NCBI GenBank assembly: GCA_964036045.1
Contig: OZ038402.1
Location: forward strand, 3,937,395-4,001,394
Source: Eutreptiella sp. 'Long Island Sound 2002'
Lineage: Eukaryota > Euglenozoa > Euglenophyceae > Eutreptiales > Eutreptiaceae
DNA: 64,000 nt
Reading direction: 5' to 3'
Shown: positions 12,918-24,935 of the stretch, one piece after another
Numbering within the stretch: position 1 is the first letter of the stretch
Layout of the letters: each line of letters begins with the position of its first letter
Translations under genes and position numbers: made by a program
Notes under the pieces: model-generated
Databases searched by the model: none
Told to the model about the DNA's origin: nothing
What the model saw: only the letters and a program-made list of their open reading frames with translations

Positions 12918-13666
12918 CAGGGTTGGTACCATACAGTACGTGTACCGTTCGGTATCGATACCATACAGTACTCCGGTGTCCTGTAAGGTATCGCCTAGCC
13001 CCAATGAAGACCCAGTAGGCACCACTAAATGTCCGCTGAATCCTTGGTTTTACGATAGATTTGAGCTGATTCCAACAACCAAACTTTTGTCCCAAAAACA
13101 CCAGAAAATTTCGACAAATATTTGTTACCACAGACCTGCTTTTAAATGTTTCTCAAAACACCCTGCAAATGCTTCACACCTTAAATTGTTTGCTTCCCTT
13201 TTATGCACTACCCTGCCTGCAGTTCAGCCAAAAAGACAATGTTTCTTAAAACACCGTGCAAATGACTTTTCAGCTCTACCCTGTCTTGCCCTGCAACTCA
13301 GACACAAAGAATACTTTAACGTCGACTTTACTGCACACTGTCTTCTTCCTGGTCCAGCGCCAAGCGTGGGCCTTGAAAAAGGGGTCCCAGGACTCAACAA
13401 AGCTAAACAAAGGCAAGGCTACACATCAGGATATCAATACACACATGCATGCCACGCCTCAGGGTTGATGGAGGCACAGAGGCCAAAGTCAAATTTACAG
13501 ATCCACTCATTGCATGTGAATGACAGGCACACGCACGTGACAGACACTGAAAACAAGACTTCTGGCGAATACAACTGGAGGCAGACGACGCTTATTTACC
13601 TTGGCGCTTGGGCGCAGCGCGGAGGTCGCCCCAGGCAGTGCTGCGTCGCCCACACGAACCGCATAC
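12918..13666. mobile_element. 749-bp insertion in family A integrase, 14-bp duplication
   Basis: The 14-bp string CACGAACCGCATAC occurs at 12904-12917 and again at 13653-13666, and the integrase reading (YAVRxGD) is interrupted between them. The inserted DNA has no long conserved frame. Its left end carries the palindrome GGTATCGATACC (12951-12962) and two copies of TACCATACAGTAC (12927-12939 and 12959-12971). A 14-bp duplication suits a LINE-mobilised or other non-LTR insertion, but no poly(A) tail is seen. The duplicated codons could instead reflect recombination between two related elements. Confidence 0.6.
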
Positions 13667-14734
13667 ACATCCTGCCCGACCTTCCGCACGATTACCCCCG
13701 GCACATACCAAGATGCCTGTCGATGCCTGGACAGGACATCCTTGTGGTGCCGCTCTACCCACACGATGTCTTGGAGAGCATACTTCTGGACTTTTCCCTG
13801 CTTGAAGTACTTGGCCCTCTTGTCATGCTCGTCCTGAAGTGCCTTGCACACCTTGGCCGCCGTGTCGTCCGCCTCAGCCATCATAGCGTTCGCATCCCGG
13901 GCCACTTTGCCATGGTTCAACCACGGGAGAGTGCGTGACACTCGATTCCTAGGAACAGGATGCGATGGGGCGACAGTCCAGTGGGTCCCGGAAGGTCGTG
14001 ATACGCTTGGAGTACTCTCCACAGCGAATTATACCAGTTCCGGCCCGGTTCGTCGATGTGCAGCTGGTGGAACCTTTCGAACATCTGCCGCCCGGCCACC
14101 TGAGCTCGGCAATGCGACCGGCTGTGGTACGCCACGGTCTCTGCGTGCCGAATGCCCATGTGCTTGCACATCGTCTTGAACCACGTCCCCACAAACTGAC
14201 TGCCCCGATCGCTGCAGATGACAGCCGGGACATCAAAAATCATCAGCCAATGCCTGATCATGGCATTAGCGACGGTCTTGGCCTGCAGACCCACTCCATG
14301 CTTGTCCTTCTTGTCCTTCTTCTTGGACTTCTTGCCCGGGACCGCCACGATATACCCGCTGTGCCTGTCCACCGCCAGGACGACACAGTCGTAGGTCTCT
14401 CCTTCCACGGTGACCTCAGGCATGGCGAACACATCCATGGCCACGGACCGCATAGGGGCCACCGGTATAGCCGTATACACCGGGTTGCCTGCTTTGGAGT
14501 GGTTGGGGATCTTCGTGGCCCGACACACGGCACAGTCGCTGCAGTACCTATCCAGGATGGCGTAGTACCCTGGAGGGAACTTGAAACGCCACTCCAGGTC
14601 CTGCTGCATCTTGTCTCGGCCAGGATGCATGCGGCGTTGTGCCAATGGTCAATGAGCTCCTCCACTCGGTTCTCGGGCACCAGCAGCTTGTCCTTGAGGA
14701 ACAACTTGTCTCCATCCTCGGTCAAGCCCTCAGG
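13667..14734 (-). pseudogene. Family A integrase, catalytic core
   Basis: Reads from the HHCC zinc region (DKLFLKDKLLVPENR, HWHNA, HPGRDKM, CSDCAVC) through the RNase-H-fold core. The first Asp is in AMDVFAMP and the second in CSDRGSQFVG. The catalytic Glu position reads Gln (RAQVAGR, codon CAG at 14100-14102), while family D has PAERAGR at the same place. Frameshifts occur near 14650-14690 (between HWHNA and HPGRD) and near 13935. The loss of the third acidic residue would by itself abolish DNA strand transfer. Originally it inserted cDNA into the genome. Confidence 0.88.
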
Positions 14735-15694
14735 CTATTCGTCGTCCGACGGGGCGCTCACGGCATTCCAGTACTTGCTCCAGTGGTCGAATGCCGCGTA
14801 GTCATCCGACCAGTCCTCTGTGAGCACCGACCTGACTAGCTCTACAGGGGCCACCATCCATTGCTCGAGGGTTTCCTCTCGAATAGCTTGGACGCGGGCA
14901 CCCCGGAACTTGGCCAGGTCCGTACGGTTTGTCATCATCACAAAGCACTTGACCCCCTCTTGCTCCATGGCCTTCTCCATCTCGATGATGCGCTTGGCCT
15001 CCTCGGTCTCCTCGGCGTCCCCATGGCTCGATATGTCCATCCAAGCCTTGCCCGCGGGGTAGGCCCATGGACTGAGGCAATCTGCCACAGTGTTGTCCTT
15101 CCCCGGGACGTATACGACGGTGAGGTCGAACTTGGCGAACGTCTCATGCCATCAGGCCCACCTTGCCGCCGGTCCCGAGGGGGTGTCGACGTGCTCCTTG
15201 TGCCAGCTCTGCAAGGACTGATGGTCCGTACAAACCACCACCAGTTGCAATCCGATGTGGCCAGACCACTTCCTGAGCGCACAAACAATGGCGTACGTCT
15301 CCTTCTCCCTCGCGGTCCAGGTGCGGCGTTGGCCCTCGGCCAGGATCCTGCTCCAGAACGCCACGTGTACGTGCGACCCGTCATCCCGTACCTGCTCGAG
15401 GACTGCACCTACAGCATAGTCTGAGGCGTCCGTCCGTAGCACGAATCCCTTGTCCGGGTCCACCAGGAATAGCCCCAGTTGCCCCAGGAGTCGCTCCTTC
15501 AGGCGGCTGAACGCATCTTCGGCCTCAGGGGTCCAGGCAAGCTTCTTCTTGCTCCCCTTCCGGCCATCGAACTTCCCCAGCTGCAGCATCTTGTGCAGCG
15601 GCCCCGAGAGTTCTGCATACATCCGGACATAGCCCGAATAGTAATTGCAGAACCCCATGAAGGATCGGAGTTCGCTGATGGTCTGGGGCTTCTC
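14735..15694 (-). pseudogene. Family A RT connection and RNase H
   Basis: Contains LRSFMGFCNYYSGY (RT thumb/connection), the RNase H strand VLRTDASDYAVGAVLEQV, the Glu-bearing REKETYAIVCAL, the Asp of CTDHQSL and the tail DNTVADCLS. RNase H removes the RNA strand of the RNA:DNA hybrid during reverse transcription. Three stops break it from its neighbours: TGA at 15695-15697 (family D has Trp here), TGA at 15152-15154 (family D has Arg) and TAG at 14735-14737. All are explicable by C-to-T or G-to-A transitions. Confidence 0.88.
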
Positions 15695-17677
15695 TCAGTG
15701 GTGCAGGGACGCCAGCTTCCCAGGTATGGGACGGCGTTGCCCGTGACCAACCAGGTGACCCGCGAACTCCACTTCCTTCACGAAGAGTGAGGCTTTGGTG
15801 GGCTTGCACACCATGTTGTGCTTGTCCAACTCGCTGAGCACTCGGCGCAGATCCTTCTCATGCGCTTCGATGAGCTCGTCCTCAGTCATGTCTTCCGTGC
15901 CGGATCCGACGATGATGTCATCCACAAAGGGGTCGGCACAGTCCCGGACAGGACCGAGTAGGTCCTCCATCATGCGCTGGAAAGCGGCGTTGCCATTCTT
16001 GGCGCCCATAGGCACCACTTTCCACTGCTCGGGCCCCAGCGACGTCGACATCGCTGTGCAGGGCCTGGAGTCCGGGTGTGGCGGTATCTGGTGATAGCCG
16101 TGTTTCAGGTCTAACACCGTGAAAATTCTCTTTTTCTGTTGTTTTTGGAGGATGGAGTCGATCAGGGGAAGCGAGTACGAGTCGTGCTCGGTCTGCTCGT
16201 TCAAACCACTGTAATCCACCACCAACCTCCACTCGCCCTTCTCCTTCTTTGGCACGATGAAGGCTGGGCTGGCCCACTCACTGTCGGAGGGTCGTATCCA
16301 TCCCCGCTCAATGAACTCGGCCAACAGCTTCTTCATGGCCTCGGCCCGATCGCCCTGAAGTTGGTACTCCCGATGACGATAGATCTTCGGATTCGACTTC
16401 AGCTTGATCCTCGCTGTACCAAACGTCCCACGATCTGGAGGGTTCTTGTTGGCGACGCCACTGAATAGCCGCGGATAGGCATTGATCAGCCTCTCCTTCA
16501 GCTCGGCGACCTTCGGGTTCTCCTGGGCCTCTTCAGCCGCTTGCTTCGGTATAGATACAACCGACCGCATTGCGGTATAGGCCTCTTCCGGGTCCAAATC
16601 TGACTTCTCCTCGTCCGATATGCCGTCTTCATCGTCCTGGGGAGCTCTTCCCACCGATAATCCTCGGAAATTTGCGGCATCGGGCTGGTGACTGTCGCTA
16701 TCGGCACCCATTCTTGGAAAATCCCATGTCGGTGGGTCCGACTCAACCGGACCATGGTATTGGTCCGTGATGTGATCCATGACCCTCGCCACGAACTCGT
16801 CTCTCTCGTACCTGCCGGTGACCAACATCTTGTCATCCCACTGATGCGGAGATGTGACCATGGCCCGCCTCTTCTTGGCTGCCACACGGTCGTGCATCCC
16901 CATCCGCATGTAGTTGACGACGTCGTCGATCTCGGCGTGGGACAGGACGTCAATGCCATCAATTGGCTGATCCGTCCCCTCCTTGGGCTCAAACATGACC
17001 TTCATGGGTACCGCCTCCACCCTACGGATGAATGCTTCATCACCCGTGGGCTGGGCTTGCGCCACATCCACCAGGAAAGCTTTGGTACCCCACGCTTGAC
17101 CCAGGGAGGGCATTGATACATCCTTGGCGTCGATGAACAACTCCTCCTCTGGCCCGAATGACATCTCGTTCAGGGTGATGGAGTCCAACATCGACTTGAG
17201 ACCCTCCAGCGGACATGGGGTGGATCCTATGCCAGTTATGACCAGAAACCCCTTCGCCCTATCCGCGACGATCTTCTCCACCGTACGTCTGGTATTATCC
17301 AGGGAGCCATGCCAATACATGGGCCCCCACTCCTTCAAACCCCAATGCCTGTGCCAGGCTGAGTCTCCTCGATGCCAATGCGTCCGACACTTCCGTAAAA
17401 GTGGGGCATCCGAGGAAGCGAAGACGTCCGTCTCGGGCGCGTCGGCTCCCAGCGTCTGGATCATCCTGGCATACACCTGCGGCACCTCCACGGTCTCCTC
17501 TGGACTTCGCACCCACAGCTTGCACCGCTTGGACGATCCGATCCTCTTCCTCAGCATTCCATTCGGATGATCCGCATGCATAGTCCGTGGACAGCCATGT
17601 GAGGCATTCATCATCATCCCGGACCAGCGTTGCACAATGGGGAAGGGCTCAAATGGCGTTTGCCACCATGAAGTCAT
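15695..17677 (-). pseudogene. Family A pol: methyltransferase-like domain and reverse transcriptase
   Basis: A 660-codon open stretch. Residues ~83-182 (17132-17431) align by eye with the Dam-like domain of families D and B: DVFASSD, RRTVEKIVADRAKGFLV, then SMLDSITL. The NPPF motif is replaced by YWHGS. RT follows from about residue 440: an ERGWIRPS segment, AFIVPKKEKGEWRLVVDY, catalytic motif A FTVLDLKHGYHQ, VPMGAKNGNAAFQRMM and motif C FVDDII carrying the Asp pair. RT copies element RNA into DNA. The first ~40 codons overlap, in another frame, the end of the protease, where the true frame has a TGA at 17649-17651 and a later shift. Confidence 0.9.
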
Positions 17678-18329
17678 ACCCCATGATCATATCCCAATCC
17701 GTAATGTCGGCCACATAGAAGTTCCCGGATAGAGTGCTTCTCTTCGCCAGATCAGGGCGGTTCAAGTGCTCATGTTCCCAGAATTCCATACTGATAGTGG
17801 CCTCATGGGTGCCACCACCCATGATCTCTCCATTGGCCACCCTCAGGCGTACCGGTCTCCGGCTGGGCTGCAGGGATTCCTCCTTGAACAACCCTCTCCG
17901 GACCAGGCTCACCTGGCCACCCGTATCCACCAGAACATCCACCACCAACTCCTCTTGTCCGCACCGTACACGCACCTTCAAGTGCAACTGCCGCTCGTCA
18001 CCATGCGGTGTATGGACGACTCTCACGGCATGCAACTCTAGCACATCCGGGTGCATCAGGACTTCGAGGGTATGGTCGCGGATGGTGTAGATCTTGGGCT
18101 GGTCTTGCCCGTCCACGGGGCTCTCCGTGGTCACTCCTTCCTTCTTACCACGTCCCTTGCCCACATAAACTTCCCTTGGCAGGGCGCTCCAGGGGTTGGG
18201 AGTTGCGAAACTCAGTGGTTTTGGCTCTTCTGGAGCCTTCTTCGGCACCCGATGTGCCTTCGCTTTCTTTGGGATTCCACTGATTTTCGGAGGAGAGTCC
18301 TCCGAGGTCCCACTCCCGTGGGGGCTTCT
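17649..18329 (-). pseudogene. Family A retropepsin-like protease
   Basis: Frame opens directly after the gag stop (TAG, 18330-18332) and stays in frame with gag. Its active site is VLVDTGGQVSLV and a flap/dimer segment near RVANGEIMGG. A late WDMIMGYDFM block is the usual ILG-like end of retroviral-type aspartic proteases. It would dimerise and cleave Gag-Pol. The stop TGA at 17649-17651 after FMVANAI is probably a mutation, because the same frame continues open for another ~115 codons (to 17295). Confidence 0.87.
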
Positions 18330-18332
18330 CTA
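18330..18332 (-). promoter_or_regulatory. Candidate readthrough stop, family A
   Basis: TAG AGA AGC CCC: a single amber codon joins gag to an in-frame protease, with no further stop for more than 200 codons. Family D has TAG GGA AGC CAA at the equivalent point. Partial readthrough would set the Gag to Gag-Pol ratio. Confidence 0.55.
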
Positions 18333-21139
18333 GACTTGGCTTCCCGCAGGCCCTTCCGGCTGCGATCCGCCAGGACTTTGTCCACCACGTTGCTGGGCTT
18401 TGAGTTCCTCCAATGTCCTCAACATGTCCTCAGCAACCTCCTCGATCGACCTCACTCGTCGGTCTTGGCCAGGTCCACCACCATAGCCTCTTCCTCCGCC
18501 TTTCCCTTGGCCTTTGCCTTGGCCTTTTCCCCCGTCTCCGCCCTTCGCCTTCCAATCGGCAAGCCGCTGCTCCTTGGGTTTCTTCTCGGGGTGGGCGGCG
18601 AAGTAGGCCTTCTTGTCCGCCTCATACAGCTTGCACTGACGGTGGTCGTGTGCATGGTTGTTTCCCTTGCCATAACAGACCCAGCACCCGTCGTGCTGAG
18701 ACCTGTACTCCCGGAACGAGAGCGGTGGGTTCCCGATCCTCCTTGGCTCATTGCCCTTCTTGGGTCCCACCCGGCTCCATCTGGACCGATCCTGCCCATG
18801 GTCCCTCACGTTGTGCGCCACAAACGCGAAGAAATGGGCCTCCTCGTGATCCTCCTGGGACCAGGTCCAGTGGTCTTGGCCACTTCCACTACCATTCTCC
18901 GCGGAGTTGGCCGTGTCCTCCTGGATCTCCCGATGATGTTGGTCTTCTCGGTGGCCTCGTTGTCCATGACCATGTTGATCCTGCACGTGGGCCTCGTTCT
19001 TGGCATTGAGCTTCAACTCCACCGTGATGTACTTCACGATCTCGTCCAGGCTCATGCGGGCAAAGATGACCTGCATCCTCAGCGGCTCCCCGCGCCTCCA
19101 CTCCACGTTGTTGAGGCGCAGCAACCTTTGCCCCATGGTGTCTCCAAATACCTCCACGTACACGGCGTTCTTCAGTCCCAACATCCGGTTGGGCTCGCCC
19201 AGTTTCCTCCTGAAGAACTCCATGATACCCGCATGGGTATCCTCCGCCGCCATGATCCTCACCGCCACCCGCTTCTTGGCTCGCTTCTTTTCCTCGTCCT
19301 CCACTGGCCTCTTCCAGTGGCCGGGGAGGACGTCCTTCAGCAAGTGACGGATCTCGCTGGACTTGTTCCAGTCCTCAACCAGCTTGAGGCTCCGTCGGTA
19401 CTTCCGCAGGTACCGGTTCCACTCCCGGACCCGCAATTCACCGCGGTCCAGCTGCAGCGGGATGGACCACAAGTCCTCCAGCTTCTGGTTCGGAGCGTCC
19501 ACCCGCTCCTCATCCTCCAACCACTGGAGGCAGGCCTGCTCCGTATGGATCAATCCTTCCCGGATCTGATCCCGCAGCTCCTCCTTCAGGTCCTGCGCCA
19601 GCCGGTGTGGGAATGTCCGACATACCCACTTGTCCCGCGGCGCTCCCCGCATCTCGCCGACGACCTCCTCGGCGAAGTCCTCCCAATCCAGGATGAAGTC
19701 GTCCAGGTTGGAGGGGTTTCCATCATAGTAGGGGATTTTGATTCCCCTGGGGTCGTCAATCCTGATGGCGTCTCCGACGTCCCCAGCCACCACTCCACCG
19801 AGACGGATACCACCTGTGGCCGGGAGGTGTGAGTACACTCCCTGTACATCCCTCTCCTCCATGGAGTGCGGTCCAGTTGGGCTTGAACCCATGGGGTTGG
19901 GATTGCGGGAAGGACTTGCTCCACCGGCCGTCCATATCCCCGTATTGGGGTTCTTCGCCCACAGGTTTCCGCCTGGATGACCTCGACCATGTCCGTCGGC
20001 GCTTCCCATGGTTCGCCCCTGCATGGTCTGGCTCTGGATCACCTCTTCCGCATAAACTGCATGCGCAGTCGTAGTGATCGGTAGATCCTGGGCGGCATGG
20101 GACATCTGTACCGTCAGGCTCCTCGGGTCCGTGGTTACGTGCCCTTCCCGCATGGACCCAGCCGGTGCCATGTGTTCCCCGAGCATGGTGGATTCGCTGA
20201 ACATGGGAACAAACGGCAGTGCACCCGGGTCAACACGCGGAGGCGCGTAGGGTGCCGGTGCAGGGCCGCCCATGGGTTTATCCATGGCGCTCCTGAGGGT
20301 CTTAACTCGCTCCACCAGCTCTGCCGCTGCTGGCTTTGCCGGGAGCTCCGGACCCGAGGTGAGGGGCTGTAGCTCCTCTAGCCTTTTCAGGCGTCCCGAC
20401 ATGTCCTCCACCAGGTGGAGGAGACTGTCCACCACTCGCTGCTGCTTCTCCAGGGCCAGCTTCAGATTCTCCGGTACCGGTCCTGTTTCGCTCGCAGCTC
20501 CGCCATGTCTCTCTCCGCGGCCGACTAGTCATCCAGGATCCCGGCGACGTCCTCCTCTAGGCCGTCCTTCGCGTTGTCCAGGCTGTCGAGGCGATGCACG
20601 ATGGCGTCCATCCCCATCTTTGGGTACTTGCCCATGAGGAAGGACACGTGCTCGCAGTGGCACTGGGCGTGCTTTCCGCCTGATCCGGCGCATCTCGCGG
20701 TTCCCGGCGCCTCGGACTCCTCCGCCATTCGTGTGTCGCCCATGCTATCCCGCGTTGGCTCCGTGTGCCGGGCCACAGGAGCCGTCCTGGCTCTGGCGGG
20801 CCTCTCCAACGCCTCGGCGTCATGCTCCAGGCTGGGTTCTGGGGCCGTGTTCGCCCTTGTGGGCGGTCTGGCCGTCTCCTCCGACTCCGAAGGTTGCTCG
20901 TAGGCTGTCCGATAACCCTCGGAGTGCCCCTCGGAGTCCCACAGCCTGACCGGGCTGGGGTCCGTGTCCATAGCCCCGGCGTCCCCTGCTGCGGGCTTGG
21001 GTGACCCGCGCTTCCGGTAGCGCCGGGCCCGTCCTCCACTGCTGCCTGAATGGCATGCCTCCTCGGAGTCCTCCGCGGAGGAGCGGAGGTTGCATGCCTT
21101 TCGGTAGCGACGCTCACACATGGAGACCAGGTCCTCCAT
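18330..21139 (-). pseudogene. Family A gag
   Basis: Proposed start is the first in-frame ATG inside the PBS (MEDLVSMCERRYRKAC, 21139). The frame also extends upstream through PBS and LTR, which cannot all be translated. The N-terminal part is charged and low in complexity. After a TAG (20525-20527) and a frameshift near 20470-20480 it resumes with a Leu-rich coiled coil (LLHLVEDMSGRLKRLEEL). A capsid-like region follows from about 19720 (IPYYDGNPSNLDDFILDW) and then a zinc knuckle CWVCYGKGNN with HAHDHRQC. It ends in GKGQGKGGG-type basic repeats. Gag packages element RNA. The final TAG at 18330-18332 is the gag/pro boundary. Confidence 0.85.
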
Positions 21140-21347
21140 GTCAAGTCCGCCTTTTCCCGAACGTCGTATTTCTCTTCGGGCTTCAACTTCCGGAGTTCGC
21201 CATGCTCTTGAGCGTCTCGGCTGTTCTATGGCTCCAATCTCCGACGTGGTCTCCACCGAGTCCACAATACGCACCCGGGGTGTACTTGAGCAGGGCTCAT
21301 AGGGGCCCAAGTCCCCGGGTCGGCGGTAGGTAGGGGCAGCAGGTACG

Positions 21348-21359
21348 CCTCTGCTACCA
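21348..21359 (-). promoter_or_regulatory. Primer binding site, initiator tRNA-Met type
   Basis: Read on the coding strand, TGGTAGCAGAGG follows the LTR end with no spacer. It is complementary to the 3' end (CCUCUGCUACCA) of the AGCAGAG-type eukaryotic initiator tRNA-Met, the commonest primer of Ty3/gypsy elements. Confidence 0.85.
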
Positions 21360-23719
21360 TAAAGAAGGTCCCTACCAGGACCGGCCTCCGTTGTGCCCCT
21401 TCCGCCTGTTACCCCTGCTGATTTACTCCGGATCAGTGATTGCATTCCTCAAATTCGAGGATCCAAAAACCAAAAATATAGAAAATGTAATCCTCCTTCA
21501 ACCCTGAACAGCAACCAGATCCCACAAATACAGCAATAGCCCCATTCACAATCCAATCCAAATCCAGACTGCGGGCTTCCGTTCAGCACACCGATCGTCT
21601 CTCGGTGGCGGGCATGTACAAGATTTGCACCAAGAAGGAAAGCCCTGAAATTGGCATATGAACACAAATAAAGCAAAGTTGGGGAAAGAGGTAAACATAC
21701 ACATTCACAGCCAAAAAACTCCTCATTCCCTGGACTCAAGACCTTCCCTTGACTCATCAACATATTGCCCTGAACCAGGTCAAATGAGATGGCTGAATGC
21801 CATGTCTCAAAAGTCACCACATAAACCCCAAAAATGTGTTCACTCCCAAGCCTATATATCCTAGCCCAATAGGGGAGGTGGCGTGTCATGGCCCAGAGTG
21901 GCACTCAGGACCATGCCCTACCGTGACATAACCTTGGTTTGACTTGGAATCGAATGGGCTTGGAGATATACCCCATGAGTTTGAACTCATAACATGCCAA
22001 AAACTGCCAATTCACACCATATTGGCCATATATCAAATATATGCTCGAGATTGAAGTTACCACTTATCTGAAGGCTCAAAGCATGCATGGAATCGAAGTC
22101 TAGTATTCATGGAGGATAGAGACCAAAGGTGCCCATGTACATCCCCACTTCCCCCTCGAAACTCCTTCGGATATGGGCGCCACGCACTGCCCAAGTCAGC
22201 CCATGATCTTGAGACCAATTCTTGTAATCCTTCGTGCGCCAAGCCAAATGGAGTACCCTATCCGGCATATGGTGGTGTTCAACTCCAAAGCATATGCCAA
22301 CATATGAACAACATACCATGGTTCGACTCTCCATAGGCTTCTTGCTGTTTGCCAACCAGGTAAGTACACAAAATGCAAAAATGAGCAAAAATTGAGGTCA
22401 AAAACATGAAAATATGACCAAATACAAAGTGGTCATGATAGTATATCTCTATGCTCACCCATGATATCCGCTCATGGTTCAATACACAAATGATTGGAAC
22501 AATTTGCGAACAATTCCCCCACTTGGATCCCCACCCGGGCGCATGGAGATACCTTCGCCACTCATATCTACATGCCCCATGAAAATGGGAGTGCACTCAT
22601 GGATCTCTTTGCCCAACATACCATGAGCAATACATACGCGGTAGCCTTAGTCTAGCGCTTTGAATTCCACAATTGGGACATGGGCAAGGCCCTTGTCACG
22701 TGTGGCTCTCCATCTCTTCGGCCACACGAAGATATATAACATGGGCGTGAGCATACCAAGACATATACTACCAATATCACACATAGCCCTTAAAATTGGC
22801 TCCCACCATGGTATGCCATGCCCCTCCATGGTCATAACGTTGGGTTAAATGGACGTGGGAACCAAAGAAAAGATGCTATGCAACCGCAAGACTCATGCGC
22901 TACACTCAAAAGTCATAATATCAAGTCCGGACACATGGTCAACACGTTATAAACAAGTTTCTACCATGTTGACCATGATCTTCTGATACAACGAGTGTGT
23001 GTGACGACTTAAGGGGTTGGACCCTGGTGAAGATAAGTTGAGACTAAGGCGCTTGCAACACAACCTTCCTTATTCTCTTTCCTCACACTCGCGCGTAGAT
23101 ATGCCCCTTCAAAGTGGTCCCACAATTCATCTTTGTTTCCCTTATATCTCCAAGTCAAATGGGTGGCAAGTATAAGGGAAACCTGATTTGAGCATAGGGA
23201 AAGGAGTATGACCACTCGAAGAAGACCAAATCAAGTGCGGCGATGTTGAAGTCGAAAATCCGATTTCGACATCGCGAAAAATTCAGATTAAAATTTCGAG
23301 TGCATATTTAGAAAATTGCGGAAGCAACGAACCCTTTACTGATCAAATCTGACCCTTCATCGGGGTTTGTGCCAAAATATCTGGAGATAACAGTTAACCA
23401 ATCGGTTACCACAAAATCGCGAGCCAACTGACAGTCGCCGATACATTGACCATCAGAACGAAAGGCTCAGGAATTACGGAAACATTATGATAAAATAACC
23501 CCTTTGATTCCTGATATTCCGATATATAAATCTCCGCTGGCGGCGCCTCGGTACTGAATATGGCCGCTCATAGCCGGAATGGCCAAACCTATCACACTAT
23601 CACATCGGGTTAGGTCAGGTGGATGGGAGAGTATGATATCAGCCAATGGCGGCTTGCCGGCACATAGATACACACCCCAAGTGACCCAAAGATGGCCACG
23701 GGGGTCCAAACCGGCTTCA
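21360..23719 (-). repeat. Family A 5' LTR
   Basis: 2,360 bp, direct repeat of 9783-12145. It starts TGAAGCCGG at 23719 (coding strand) and ends CTTCTTTA next to the PBS. The element promoter is expected here; a TATA-like string (ATATATAAA) lies at about 23522-23530. No coding content. Confidence 0.92.
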
Positions 23720-23723
23720 CTAC
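23720..23723. repeat. Target-site duplication CTAC, right
   Basis: Partner of 9779-9782, directly abutting the LTR edge. Confidence 0.8.
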
Positions 23724-24608
23724 GCTCTTCCAGTTTTGGAATTAATTTGAAGGCTCTTTGACCATGGGAGGAAGTATACCTTAAAAACTTCAAAGTTTCT
23801 TGAACTTTGTGTCAAATTCAAGCAAGCAACTCACTTTACTTGAACAGCGTAGGCTGGCCCAGCTGCTGCTCGTCGTCCTTGTCGTCGTCGACCTGCCCGA
23901 ACTCTGGATTACTGGACTGTATTGTGCTTGTACTTGGTATTGCCAACTTACTTGGGGTGCACAATAAACTCTTTTTATCCTTGTCTTGCACTTCAAATTC
24001 AAATTGTTTTAAATGAATTTCTCCATTCCAATTAATTCCCTTGGCAAGCACAAAGTAGGCAACAGCAAGAAGACGAAGTCGTGAACAAACATTGAGCTGG
24101 ACCAACTGGCTGGTCCAGTAATACGGGTTCACATGCCTAAATAACAAGAAAATTGATATAACAATAAATTCTCATTAAGAAGGCAATAAAACGTACATTT
24201 TAGCAACTTTCTGAGTAGTCTATCTTATCACAGGCCTTGTCAATATTACGTAAATTGCTGTCGCCGACAAAAGACGGCGACAGTCGCGACAGGCCATCTG
24301 AAGCTTCGAAATAGCTTCAAAATAGCTTCTAATACATTAGAACCTTCTAGAACGCTATAAAACATGATTAAATCACATTATAAGCTTATGGGATGTGATT
24401 ATTCATGTATGGCTACTAACGTATCCTAGATCTCTCCTCTCTGTAGTGTACCTAAGAGCAGTAGAGTCTAGCAGTAAGCTATAGGCTTGGAATATAAGCC
24501 AAATATGAGCAAATATCCTAGTGTTCTAGGATCTTGAAGCTTGGAGAGGTCTAGTATAGATCCTCCAGAAAGCTTCTGAGAGGCCTAAATGCCCTGACTT
24601 ATTACAGG
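23724..24608. other. Intergenic, right flank of family A; no recognised gene
   Basis: A minus-strand frame at 23836-24147 (103 codons) reads NPYYWTSQLVQLNVCSRL and a Lys/Asp-rich tail, with no known domain. It could be a small gene or chance. The 3' part is AT-rich with repeated TAGCTTC strings and one strong hairpin (24258-24283). Confidence 0.5.
24258..24283. repeat. Perfect 9-bp stem hairpin
   Basis: CTGTCGCCG and CGGCGACAG flank an 8-nt loop ACAAAAGA. It is not associated with a T-run, so a terminator is not implied. Confidence 0.8.
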
Positions 24609-24935
24609 TCCCACATGGTGCTCACCGGCACACAGTGACGGCAGGGGGGGGAGCACTGGCTCATGCGGGCCCATGGTGCCTGGCTCCTCCGGGATGCCCT
24701 CGTGCCATCGGCCGCCAACTGCTGGTGCCACGTGGCCATTTTTGCGGCTGAAGGTTCATATGTCCTCTCTCCCTCATCTTGGGTATCCGCACTGCCCTCA
24801 TGACATTTCTGTCATTCTTTTTTGTCATCTATTGAAGCTGACATGCATACCAGAATCGAGATGTGTTCTATGGAGGTTATGGCCGCTCTTTCTCTTTTGT
24901 TGACAATGATGTTTTCTGGCTCTTAGTAGTGTCTC
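24609..24935 (+). repeat. Repeat C copy, left half (split by B1)
   Basis: Matches the C1 module (TCCCACATGGTGCTCACCGG onward) and the first part of C2 (TGTTCTATGGAGG to CTTAGTAGTG) of the array at 50476-61704. The match stops exactly at the B1 insertion and resumes at 47442. Confidence 0.88.

Larger units (their letters stand above)
9783..23719 (-). mobile_element. Family A Ty3/gypsy chromovirus, full length, decayed
   Basis: Element of 13.9 kb in minus orientation, bounded by direct 2.36-kb repeats and a CTAC duplication. Order on the coding strand: 5' LTR (21360-23719), PBS adjoining the LTR, gag, stop, protease, methyltransferase-like domain, RT, RNase H, integrase, chromodomain, polypurine tract, 3' LTR (9783-12145). 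RT-RNase H before integrase defines Ty3/gypsy; the C-terminal chromodomain places it with the chromoviruses, which tether integration to chromatin. It carries at least five stops, several frameshifts, an inactivated integrase and a 749-bp insertion, so it is not autonomous. In a 530-bp sample the two LTRs differ at roughly 3% of positions by eye. Confidence 0.93.

Noticed and set aside
21139-21445. Family A gag starting at 21445
   Set aside because: That frame begins inside the LTR and crosses the primer binding site at 21348-21359. A start at or before 21139 in the internal region is more plausible.
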